DNA of 36,137 nt from contig WFQU01000056.1 in the NCBI GenBank assembly GCA_015486845.1, positions 1-36,137 on the forward strand, given 5' to 3'. The position numbers and the translations under genes were made by a program. The notes beneath the pieces are model-generated. The model made no database searches and was not told the DNA's origin. It saw nothing but the letters and a program-made list of their open reading frames with translations. This document shows, piece by piece, positions 15,307 to 22,590 of the stretch; the first letter of the stretch is position 1; each line of letters starts with the position of its first letter. The DNA comes from Anaerolineae bacterium (lineage in GTDB: Bacteria; Chloroflexota; Anaerolineae; JAADDB01).

Positions 15307-16449
15307 TCACGGCTGGACTTGCACAAAGCGATCACTGCGCACCTGGAAGATGTAAATCATTGGGTTCCGCAAATCGCCGTTGGCGTCGTACTGCACTTCG
15401 CCCAACATGGTCTGCATTTTCAATTGGTGCAACGCGGCAATGACTTGATCTGACCGGATAGACTTCGCTTTTTCTGCCGCTGCAGCCAACACTTGCATGG
15501 CCACATAGCCGTTCACCGAGTAAGTATCCGGGTTGCGATATTCCACCGCCTGGTAGCGGGAAATCCAGGCCGTGGTTGCGACCGCTTTGGGGCTGGGGGC
15601 AAACGCGCTCAAGTAAATGCCGTCCGCTTTGCCGTCCGCATTATCGATGGTCGCAGCCAGGAAAGCGCCGTCGCTGGCTAAGAAAGGCAGTTTCACCCCG
15701 GCATCGACCAGCGCAGCCCGCAGATAGGGTGCTTCGATTTCGTAGCCGGCGTAGAAAATAGCGTCCGCTGCCGACGCTTGCACCTGTGTCACTTCGCGGT
15801 CATATTTCCCTTGACCCTCTTTTACCTGGATTTGCAGTGCGACCCGCGCTCCTAAGGGCCGTAACGCTTTGGTGATCTCCGTGGCCAAGCCGATGCCGTA
15901 AGGGGTATCATTATGCAAAATAGCCACGTTCTTGGCACCTAATTTTTGCACTAAGAAAGCCGCGTCCACTTTGGCCTGCACGCCGTCATTGGCGTTGATC
16001 CGGAAGAAGTTGCGGTAGCCCCGATGCGTGAGCGAAAGTTCTGAGGCAGTCGGCGTGATGACAACGAGGGACAAATCTTTGTAAACCGCCATGGCCGCCA
16101 AAGTTTGGCCGCTGTTGTAATGGCCGATGACGCCCAAAACCGGTTTGCCGGCCTGCACCGCCGCGGTGACCTGCTGGGCTGCTGCTACCGCCGCATCGTC
16201 ATCCGATTCGTCGTCCAAAGGAACGATTTGCACCGGCCGACCCAGAATGCCGTGGGCACGATTCAGCTCCGCCGCGGCCAACCGCGCCCCGCCGACCACC
16301 GTCTGGCCGCCGTTGGCCTGGAAGCCGCTAAGCGGTGCGGCAACATAGACGATAACCGGCTTACCTTTGGGCTTGCCAGCGCCACACCCGGCTAACGGCA
16401 GCAACAACGCAATGAACAAAAGTAAGTGTATGATGCGTTTGATGGACAA
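15307..16449 (-). CDS. LivJ-type periplasmic-binding lipoprotein
   Basis: This 380-residue extracytoplasmic substrate-binding protein is of the branched-chain amino acid/amide type (type I periplasmic-binding fold). It begins with a lipoprotein signal (IIHLLLFIALLLPLAGCG), with Cys22 as the expected lipidation site. Family stretches include IVYVAAPLSGFQANGGQTVVGG, ELNRAHGILGRPVQIVPLDD, VIGHYNSGQTLAA, NVAILHNDTPYGIGLA and the C-terminal LHQLKMQTMLGEVQYDANGDLRNP. TTG 16449 is the start, with GAGAGG 9 nt upstream. No LivHMGF permease or ATPase genes are nearby, so either transport partners lie elsewhere or the protein acts as a sensor. The ligand is unknown. Confidence 0.9.
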   Translation of the reverse strand: MSIKRIIHLLLFIALLLPLAGCGAGKPKGKPVIVYVAAPLSGFQANGGQTVVGGARLAAAELNRAHGILGRPVQIVPLDDESDDDAAVAAAQQVTAAVQAGKPVLGVIGHYNSGQTLAAMAVYKDLSLVVITPTASELSLTHRGYRNFFRINANDGVQAKVDAAFLVQKLGAKNVAILHNDTPYGIGLATEITKALRPLGARVALQIQVKEGQGKYDREVTQVQASAADAIFYAGYEIEAPYLRAALVDAGVKLPFLASDGAFLAATIDNADGKADGIYLSAFAPSPKAVATTAWISRYQAVEYRNPDTYSVNGYVAMQVLAAAAEKAKSIRSDQVIAALHQLKMQTMLGEVQYDANGDLRNPMIYIFQVRSDRFVQVQP

Positions 16450-16491
16450 AGTTCAGTGCCTCTCTTTGATAAATACGTTTATGCTGTGATG

Positions 16492-17319
16492 TCAGGCCGG
16501 CCGGTGAGCGTACATTTGCTGGATGGTGTCGCCGATATCCTGCAACGCTTTGACCTCTCCCTCGATTTCGCGGCCAATTTGCTCCGCCCGGCTTGATTCA
16601 ACCTGCCGGTTGCCGATGAGCAACATCTGCGAATAGACCGTTCCCAAGGCAGCCAACGAGTGCTCCAGTTGCAAATCGGCTCTTTCCATTAAATCATCCA
16701 GCCGTTCCAGCGTTTGCCATTGTTCTTGTAGCGATTGCAATGTTTTGCGTATCTCTATAGCTACTGATTGGTTCGTTTCCAACGCCAATCTGCTTTGCAG
16801 ATCGTGTATCTCTTCCGGCACCCGGTGACGATCCTTGCGAATGATGTCATCTCGTCGATAAGTCTGCACCCGTAACGCCAAGGTGAAAATGTGGGCGATC
16901 CAATCATCCACGCCGGCCACGGTCTGTTGCAGCCTGTCCCGTAACATGCCTTTGCGTTGACGGCTCAGGATGCGATTGATGCGCTGGTGATAGGACAAAG
17001 CTTGATCAACTTTGTCGCGCAAAGTACGATCCTTGATTTGCCCCGGGTTGAATCGTTCCTGAAAGAGCATGTTCACCACATTGGCTGTGTCCTCCTGATC
17101 CGTGAGGCTGCTGACGACAATGGCAATGATACCGATCACTGCTACAGCCCCCCATCCCCAAAGCGGCCAGATGGCAAAAGGGTGGGGATAAAAAACGGTC
17201 AGAAGCATGGCCATTGCGAGTAAAGCGGCGTTTTCCCAGCGCAAAAATGCGTGCTGTATGATGGCGGAACGCGCTTCTTTTTCAATTTGAGCCCGAATTG
17301 CGTATTGTTGATCTTTCAA
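16492..17319 (-). CDS. Two-TM coiled-coil protein, unknown function
   Basis: I do not recognise this 275-residue protein. It has an amphipathic N-terminus, two close membrane segments (about residues 30-46 and 54-72), then a long, mainly helical charged region with coiled-coil character to the C-terminus (for example LRDKVDQALSYHQRINRIL and EIRKTLQSLQEQWQTLERLDDLMERADLQLEHSLAAL). The start is TTG 17319 with AGGAAA close upstream. It lies 127 bp after the SBP-VWA gene and 42 bp before the lipoprotein gene on the same strand. The layout, a short TM hairpin with a long cytoplasmic helical arm, would suit a partner of PspA or of the SBP-VWA protein, but that is inference. Confidence 0.75.
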   Translation of the reverse strand: MKDQQYAIRAQIEKEARSAIIQHAFLRWENAALLAMAMLLTVFYPHPFAIWPLWGWGAVAVIGIIAIVVSSLTDQEDTANVVNMLFQERFNPGQIKDRTLRDKVDQALSYHQRINRILSRQRKGMLRDRLQQTVAGVDDWIAHIFTLALRVQTYRRDDIIRKDRHRVPEEIHDLQSRLALETNQSVAIEIRKTLQSLQEQWQTLERLDDLMERADLQLEHSLAALGTVYSQMLLIGNRQVESSRAEQIGREIEGEVKALQDIGDTIQQMYAHRPA

Positions 17320-17446
17320 TTGGTTTCCTACCTGGACCAGCCAGAACTAAAAATTTGAACGCCAAGTTGCGAAGAAGCAAAGTCGCCAAGGGTTTCTCTT
17401 TGCTCTCTTCGGCGCCGCAACGGTCAGCCGTTTCACAATTGAACCA
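17320..17446. repeat. Short intergenic AACGCCAAG-type repeat remnant
   Basis: The gap contains GAACGCCAAGTTGCGAAGAA followed by GCAAAGTCGCCAAGGG. This resembles degenerate tandem units of the form CGCCAAG/GCAAAG. No gene and no terminator with a U-tract is seen. Confidence 0.4.
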
Positions 17447-19141
17447 CTAAAAATAGGTCGAAAGTATCTGATAAAGCTCCTCGATGGTTTTCGTGTTGCC
17501 TTCTCTTACTTGCCCGCCCGTTGCATCTGTAATCTGCCGCAGCGTGTCGAAATCGGCATCATCGCCGAAAGCGACAGCGAAGATAATAACTTTGTGGCCG
17601 TCTTTCTCGCCCTTACGAATGTGCGCCAGCAAAGTACGTAGAGAAGTCTGGGAATTATTTTCCTTGCCGTCGGTCATCACCACCATGGCGTTGATGCGGT
17701 CCGTATCTGTTTGGCGCTGTAAACGACCTAAGGCAACATCAACGCCGTCCAACAAAGCCGTTTTCCCGGTGGCCTCCATGGTGTCGATGTCTGTCAGAAG
17801 AACCGATTTGTTAGTCTGCAAAGGCGCCAGCGGTTCTACCGTAATAACCCGATTGGCGAATTGCACGAAGCCCACTTGTTGGCCGGGCGGCATCTGATCG
17901 AGAAAGCTGCGCAATGCCGCTTTGGTGTGCGTCATTTTCTCCCCCTTCATGCTGCCGGAGCTATCTACCACTAAGAAGATGTTGGACTGGCGCTTGGTGT
18001 AAAACCAGGCGTTACGTACTACTTCGATGACCGCCGGCGACGGAATTTGTAGCGTGGTTTGCGGTTGTCGCGCATCGACCCATTGCGCCTGGCCCCATGG
18101 CGTACCTTGCGTCGTCAACGAGATGGAAAGGTCGGCCGGCCGATAACCGGCAGCCAGTACCCGTTTTTGGTTTTCCGGCGCGATCAGGAACGCCTTGAAA
18201 GCCTGAAACGTGCGTCGTTGGTTATCGGTCAGATCCGGCTGCTCCAAAAGCGCCAAAGGATGATCCAGCCAAAGCGTGCCTTCGGCCGGGTAAACAGCCA
18301 CTAAATGCGGACCTTGGGGGCGCTGATGGTTGTAGGCAATGACCATTTGCTCGCTGGTGACGAATGCATCCAGGAAGTTGGGCCCCCGCTCCAGCGCTTG
18401 CTGCAACAGCACGTTCTCCCCTTCGCCGTAATAGGTGATGCTGTGTTCGATCTTAGCCACGTATGCCAGTGTATCTGGCGTGGTTGCCTGCGCTTTTGTC
18501 AGCCCCCGGGTGATCCCGGCGCCGGCATAGAATTCCGCCAACGTAGCTAACATGCCGCTGGCGTCCTGGCTGCTGTTGGGATGTCCCCAGCGGAAGTTGG
18601 CGTCTGTTGTGGCCCGGTGCTGGACCGTCTGCCAGCCGATAGCTTGATCCGGCCAGCCAAAGCCCCGGGCAACATCCTCCCACATAGCCAACACCACTGG
18701 CGTCACCGCATAGCGGAATGACTCACCAACGATCCGGCCCTTTTTCTTTTCCTGCCAATCGCGGTCGAATATGCCCAACCAAAGGGAAGAATCGGGGCTG
18801 ACGGCTTGCCACGAGCCCGCCAGGATACCGGCGCTCATTTTGCCGGGTGCCACGGCAACGCCACTGATTTGCAGCAGCTTACCATCATCACTGTGCAGCT
18901 TTTTCCGGTTGAAAGCGTCGATGAGCGGCTGCAACAGTGCACTTTTCTCAGGCGAATAAGCCAATGTAAAGGTTCCAGCATGCACTTTTTGTTCGATGCC
19001 TGTGGGCTGGCTGGCACCATTGTTTTGGGTCCAGCGAGCGAACCAGTACAGGCCGCCGGTTAGCACTAAGCAAAGGGCAACCAACGCCAGCAAAACGGCG
19101 GCAATTACAACACGCCAGGACGATTTATGTCGCCGGTTCAT
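17447..19141 (-). CDS. Membrane-anchored solute-binding and VWA-domain protein
   Basis: This 564-residue protein has an N-terminal signal anchor (residues about 9-36), a region resembling an extracellular solute-binding protein (about 50-350) and a C-terminal von Willebrand factor A domain (about 388-564). The VWA metal-ion-dependent adhesion site is intact: DSSGSM at 393-398, a Thr in ATGKTALLDGVD, and the Asp in VVMTDGKEN. No lipobox is present, so it should sit outside the cell, tethered by one helix. ATG 19141 follows GGAGG and overlaps the upstream stop (ATGA). Binding a ligand and displaying a metal-dependent protein-interaction domain is the likely role; ligand and partner are unknown. 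Confidence 0.88.
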   Translation of the reverse strand: MNRRHKSSWRVVIAAVLLALVALCLVLTGGLYWFARWTQNNGASQPTGIEQKVHAGTFTLAYSPEKSALLQPLIDAFNRKKLHSDDGKLLQISGVAVAPGKMSAGILAGSWQAVSPDSSLWLGIFDRDWQEKKKGRIVGESFRYAVTPVVLAMWEDVARGFGWPDQAIGWQTVQHRATTDANFRWGHPNSSQDASGMLATLAEFYAGAGITRGLTKAQATTPDTLAYVAKIEHSITYYGEGENVLLQQALERGPNFLDAFVTSEQMVIAYNHQRPQGPHLVAVYPAEGTLWLDHPLALLEQPDLTDNQRRTFQAFKAFLIAPENQKRVLAAGYRPADLSISLTTQGTPWGQAQWVDARQPQTTLQIPSPAVIEVVRNAWFYTKRQSNIFLVVDSSGSMKGEKMTHTKAALRSFLDQMPPGQQVGFVQFANRVITVEPLAPLQTNKSVLLTDIDTMEATGKTALLDGVDVALGRLQRQTDTDRINAMVVMTDGKENNSQTSLRTLLAHIRKGEKDGHKVIIFAVAFGDDADFDTLRQITDATGGQVREGNTKTIEELYQILSTYF

Positions 19142-20388
19142 TGCCCCTCCACATTTAACTGGAACCAGCGCAACAGCGATTGTAAGATGTCTCGGTTGGG
19201 AAAACGCATGGCATCCGCCCGTTTGACGATAGGTAGCACCCCCTGCGCCTGCCAACGGGTGAACAGCGTATTGCCATCGGTGACGGAGATTTTTGGATTT
19301 ATCGGGCGCAAGCCCTGTGCCACGGCTAATTTTTGTACCGGCTCACTGAGTAGATATTGTTCGAAGAGCAACGCCGCATTTTTCTCTTGGGCGGTGGTTT
19401 CCGGCCCCATCCAGACGGTGAATGGAAAATCGAACCAGGTTACGTAGGGCGGGTAGATGAAACGCAGCGGTTCTCCCCAGCGGCTTTTGATGCCGTCCAT
19501 GTTTTGCAGCAGGTCGCTTTCCAAAAGTTGGCCGCCATCGCCGATGGAATAGCCAAAAAGGGCGAAGTCCTCGGCGGTGTAACTACTGCCGCCCCCCAAA
19601 TCGGTCACCGAATGCATGATATCAGAAAGCCATTTCTGGAAAGCGGGCTTCGTCACGTCGGCCACGGAGATGTTGGGCCGGTTATAGTATTCCCCGGCAG
19701 CAGCGACCATTGCCGCCAACCCGCCCACATTGCGCAACGGGTTAGGCACCACTAGCTTGAAGTAGCCCCAAGCCGCCTCGCCGCCTAATTCCGGCCAGCC
19801 GCCTTTTTTCGTGGCCGCGTCGTGAATTACTTGCCAGTCTAATTTGCCGTAATGCGCCAGAAGCACTTTGGCCCGGCTTTCGTAAATGCCCCAAACGAAC
19901 AGCGAAAGGGCGATGGGTCGGGCGCGATATTCGCCGTCGGTGAGGAAAACATCGCGGCCCAATCGTGTCTTGTAGGTCGCATTGGCCAATTCTACCAGGT
20001 AGCGGCTATCCGGTATCCAGACGGTGGGGAATTGCGCCAATTGTGTTTTTTCCGGCTCGGTCAGTTGGCTTCGATCTTTGTCGCCAAGGGTGCCGAAAGC
20101 ATCACGGTCCCATTTGCCCAATGCGGTGAGGCCATCCATGGCAATGACCTGGACATGGACCGGCACGCCATCTAATTTGTGGTTTTCCCGGTTGAATTGT
20201 TCGGCCGCACCGCGCACCCACGGTTCAACCGCTAAGGAGGTTAACACGCGAACGTCGATCCGGTCGCGTTTCTGCCCTGTTTGCAACGTTGTTGCCGGGG
20301 CCTTGGTCTGTCGCCAGAGCAGAGAGCCGGCAATGACAACTAAGGCAGCAAAAATGATTGCAAAAAATAGAAGGCGGGTCCGGTTCAT
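19138..20388 (-). CDS. Membrane-anchored extracellular solute-binding protein
   Basis: This 416-residue protein has an N-terminal signal anchor (residues about 6-24) without a lipobox cysteine. A type II solute-binding-like fold follows (IDVRVLTSLAVEPWVRGAAEQFNREN; TVWIPDSRYLVELAN; YPPYVTWFDFPFTVWMG; FEQYLLSEPVQKLAVAQGLRP). It is coupled by a 4-nt overlap to the SBP-VWA gene, whose N-terminal half is similar in plan, so the two may be ancient paralogues. No permease or ATPase accompanies them. The translation signal upstream of ATG 20388 is modest (AAGGATAAAAT). A MITE-like repeat ends about 84 bp upstream of the start. The ligand is unknown. Confidence 0.85.
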   Translation of the reverse strand: MNRTRLLFFAIIFAALVVIAGSLLWRQTKAPATTLQTGQKRDRIDVRVLTSLAVEPWVRGAAEQFNRENHKLDGVPVHVQVIAMDGLTALGKWDRDAFGTLGDKDRSQLTEPEKTQLAQFPTVWIPDSRYLVELANATYKTRLGRDVFLTDGEYRARPIALSLFVWGIYESRAKVLLAHYGKLDWQVIHDAATKKGGWPELGGEAAWGYFKLVVPNPLRNVGGLAAMVAAAGEYYNRPNISVADVTKPAFQKWLSDIMHSVTDLGGGSSYTAEDFALFGYSIGDGGQLLESDLLQNMDGIKSRWGEPLRFIYPPYVTWFDFPFTVWMGPETTAQEKNAALLFEQYLLSEPVQKLAVAQGLRPINPKISVTDGNTLFTRWQAQGVLPIVKRADAMRFPNRDILQSLLRWFQLNVEGQ

Positions 20389-20471
20389 ATTTTATCCTTG
20401 CTGTAAAACACGATGTGATGTCATGGCCAGCCGCGCAGCGAGATAGCTGGTATGTTTTATATGCCTTCAAT

Positions 20472-20609
20472 ATAACTGCTCAGCCCTGGTCAAGTAGAGC
20501 ACTGATTAAGCAGACAGCACGCAGATGCCCGCAGATAGATCAGAAAAGAGCAGCAAAAATCAGCGTTAGTCTGCGTCATCTGCATCTAATGGTTGGAGGG
20601 CTGAATAGT
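20472..20609 (-). repeat. MITE-like element, copy 1
   Basis: This is an about 138-bp element with imperfect terminal inverted repeats: TAACTGCTCAGCCCT at the left end and, read on the other strand, TGACTATTCAGCCCT at the right end. The minus strand aligns along its length with 24386-24507. The interior carries TCTGCG/CATCTGC motifs shared with the composite repeat leader. It has no coding capacity. Confidence 0.75.
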
Positions 20610-20679
20610 CACCATTTAGTGAGAAGAGCGCGGTCCCCGGCGCCTGCAACGCTCTCCAGGAACCGCGAGAAACAAACGA

Positions 20680-21357
20680 TTATGCGCCTAAATTCAGTTT
20701 CTTCTTGCGCTCGGCTAACTGTCGACCGAGTTTGTCTTTTTCTAGCAAATCGTCCATCTGCTGATCCAGGCGGCTGGCGTCAACTTCACCTTGCGCTGCT
20801 GCTTGGTCCAGCCGGCGCTGGATGGCGTCTTTCATATCGGCGATGCCAGCCTCTTCAGCCGTGACACCGGCAACCCCGGCAACGACTTTGTGGGTCGTCT
20901 CTTTCGATTTGGCCAATTCCAGCATGGCATTAAGTTTTTCACGTTCTTGTTTAATCTCATTGATCTTAGCTTCCAGCTTCAATCGCGCGTCGAGCAATTT
21001 CTGGAACTCTTGTGCCTGCTGCGCTGCTTGCTCTTTGTATTGTTCGGCCAATTCCTGAAACGTATTTAGCCGGCTTTGCGCTGCCATGGCCAGATCTTCT
21101 TTGCCTTCTTTGAGCAAGAAGTCGATATTATGATCCAACTCGGCGATCTTGGCGCTGTACTCTTCGTATTTTCGCTGCAGCGTCTTGGCCTCACCGCCGA
21201 CAGTGGCCGCAGTATCTTCTAACGCCTCCAGGTTATCTTCTGCCCGGCGAATGTACTCGTCGATAACCGCAATACTATTTGCTTTGAGCGCTTTGTTGAC
21301 CAACGCGTGCAAGTTTGCCGAAATGAGGGTGTTAACTTTTTCCAACAGTGACGCCAT
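20680..21357 (-). CDS. pspA: PspA/IM30 family membrane-remodelling protein
   Basis: PspA/IM30 proteins are bacterial relatives of ESCRT-III that form rings and rods and repair or protect the inner membrane. The 225-residue product is almost all helical. It has an amphipathic N-terminal helix (MASLLEKVNTLISANLHALVNKA), then the family stretch IAVIDEYIRRAEDNLEALE and long coiled coils (LDHNIDFLLKEGKEDLAMAAQSRLNTFQELAEQYKEQAA). ATG 21357 follows GGAG with a 7-nt spacer; the in-frame codons further upstream lack a site. A strong promoter with a leader hairpin precedes it. It is followed on the same strand by the two solute-binding proteins, after a 291-bp gap holding the MITE-like element. Confidence 0.92.
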   Translation of the reverse strand: MASLLEKVNTLISANLHALVNKALKANSIAVIDEYIRRAEDNLEALEDTAATVGGEAKTLQRKYEEYSAKIAELDHNIDFLLKEGKEDLAMAAQSRLNTFQELAEQYKEQAAQQAQEFQKLLDARLKLEAKINEIKQEREKLNAMLELAKSKETTHKVVAGVAGVTAEEAGIADMKDAIQRRLDQAAAQGEVDASRLDQQMDDLLEKDKLGRQLAERKKKLNLGA

Positions 21358-21426
21358 GAAGATTCTCCTTTTCTGTTCCAAAGGTCGTTATCGCAACGAC
21401 CGCCATCCAAAAAAACAACGATTTCC

Positions 21427-21455
21427 ATTATAGCGTAAAAAGTGTGCTTTCGCAA
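21427..21455 (-). promoter_or_regulatory. Sigma-70-type promoter for pspA
   Basis: On the minus strand TTGCGA (21450-21455) and a perfect TATAAT (21427-21432) are spaced by 17 bp, about 70 bp before the pspA ATG. The -35 core TTGCG matches that of the coiled-coil gene promoter. No sigma-54 -24/-12 element was seen. Confidence 0.7.
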
Positions 21456-21615
21456 GAAAAATGACATTCCCCCTTGAATATGGTTTAGCTGTTTTTGGAG
21501 TAATGCCACGTTTGTTAGGCTGCCTGGTAAACGTGGCGACGGTTTTAGCCGCGGGGCAAGGGGCGATTGCTTCTCTGCGGCCCCTATCTCGCCGGCCATC
21601 GGCCCGCATCGACGC

Positions 21616-21644
21616 TTGTTGGCATGGCGTTTTTCGGGTAAAAT
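21616..21644 (+). promoter_or_regulatory. Likely promoter for nitroreductase-recN
   Basis: TTGTTG (21616-21621) and TAAAAT (21639-21644) are separated by 17 bp. It would give an about 190-nt leader that includes the repeat-derived ribosome-binding site before the ATG at 21844. Confidence 0.5.
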
Positions 21645-21775
21645 CTGAAGGTGTATGGTACAAGCTGCCACATGTTTTGAAGTGCAATCTCTCGTAGAAG
21701 TTGAACTTCAAGAGTGAGAAAGAGATAAACGCCTTCGCAGGAGAATCAGGGAGTTATCATGAGCCTGCGGCACAC

Positions 21776-21840
21776 CACAGCGGATGAAAATTAAGATCAG
21801 CGTGCATCAGCGTTAATCTGCGTTCTATTTTCAGAGGAGG
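21776..21840 (+). repeat. Composite repeat leader before nitroreductase
   Basis: CAGCGGATGAAAATTAAGAT, CAGCGTGCATCAGCG and TTCTATTTTCAGAGGAGG follow each other and match segments at about 804-835, 1008-1024 and 300-312. The final AGAGGAGG is the ribosome-binding site of the next gene. Confidence 0.8.
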
Positions 21841-21843
21841 AAC

Positions 21844-22587
21844 ATGCCACAAACCATATTCCAGCTTTTCGCAGAACACCGTACTATCCGGCACTTTCTG
21901 AGAAAACCGTTGCCGGAAAATGACGTCGACCGTATCTTGACGGCGGCACAACGCGCTCCTACCGATGCCAGCGCCCAAATGTACAGCATCATCCGCGTTA
22001 CTGACACGGCACTGCGGGACGAGATCGCCACCTTGTCCGGCGAGCAACAGCATATTCGTGATTGCGGCGAATTCTTCGTTATTTGTTTAGATGTACATCG
22101 CCTGGACAAATTGCTAAAACGGCGGGGCACGCGTTTAGGCATGGGGCCGCGGGTAAGCATCCTTTACGGTACTACAGATGCTATTTTGGCGGCAGCCAAT
22201 TTAGCGTTAGCGGCGGAGGCGATAGGCTACGGCACCTGTTTCATCGGCGGTGTGCAAAATCGGATTGACCGGCTCAGCCAGCTTTTGGCTTTGCCCCGCG
22301 GCGTACTACCCATCGTTGGCCTGTGCGTTGGCGTGTCGGACCCAGACTGGATTCCAGCGCAGCCTCGCCCTCGCTTGCCGAAAGCATTCGTCGTGCACGA
22401 AAACGGATATCGATTGTTTCGCAACGATGATCTGGAAGCTGCTTACACGGCGATGGCACCCATCAGCCGGCGAAAGGATTGGTTTCCTACTTTAGAACGC
22501 TATTTTGCGCCCGACGGCACCATGGCCCGGCGCGAAGCGGTCATGGCTGCAGCTTGGCGGCAACAAGGGTTTGAACCGGAGGGCTAA
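21844..22587 (+). CDS. NfsA/FRP-like FMN nitroreductase family protein
   Basis: This is a predicted FMN-dependent NAD(P)H oxidoreductase of 247 residues. The N-terminal LFAEHRTIRHFLRKPLPENDVDRILTAAQRAPTDASAQMYSIIRV is typical of the FMN-binding region, followed by TDAILAAANLALAAEAIGYGTCFIGGVQNR and the substrate-side loop PIVGLCVGVSDPDW. The C-terminal SRRKDWFPTLERYF helps place it with the larger NfsA-type branch. The true substrate is unknown; nitro- or quinone reduction is a family property. Its ribosome-binding site comes from a composite repeat. recN begins 3 nt after its stop, so the two genes share a transcript. Confidence 0.9.
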   Translation: MPQTIFQLFAEHRTIRHFLRKPLPENDVDRILTAAQRAPTDASAQMYSIIRVTDTALRDEIATLSGEQQHIRDCGEFFVICLDVHRLDKLLKRRGTRLGMGPRVSILYGTTDAILAAANLALAAEAIGYGTCFIGGVQNRIDRLSQLLALPRGVLPIVGLCVGVSDPDWIPAQPRPRLPKAFVVHENGYRLFRNDDLEAAYTAMAPISRRKDWFPTLERYFAPDGTMARREAVMAAAWRQQGFEPEG

Positions 22588-22590
22588 TCA

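Larger units (their letters stand above)
21358..21843. other. Divergent promoter region between pspA and nitroreductase
   Basis: No gene is supported in this 486-bp region. It holds a pspA promoter (21427-21455, minus), a GGTCGTT/AACGACC hairpin in the pspA leader (about 21385-21403), a likely plus-strand promoter (21616-21644), a half-palindrome AGAAGTTGAACTTC (about 21696-21709) and a short composite repeat (about 21776-21840) that supplies the nitroreductase ribosome-binding site. A 78-codon frame at 21461-21697 overlaps the plus-strand promoter and lacks a translation signal. Confidence 0.65.

Noticed and set aside
15307-16449. Complete branched-chain amino acid ABC transporter operon
   Set aside because: Only the binding lipoprotein is present; no LivH, LivM, LivG or LivF-like genes are adjacent.
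21461-21697. 78-codon plus-strand frame between pspA and nitroreductase
   Set aside because: It overlaps a better supported promoter at 21616-21644 and lacks a ribosome-binding site.
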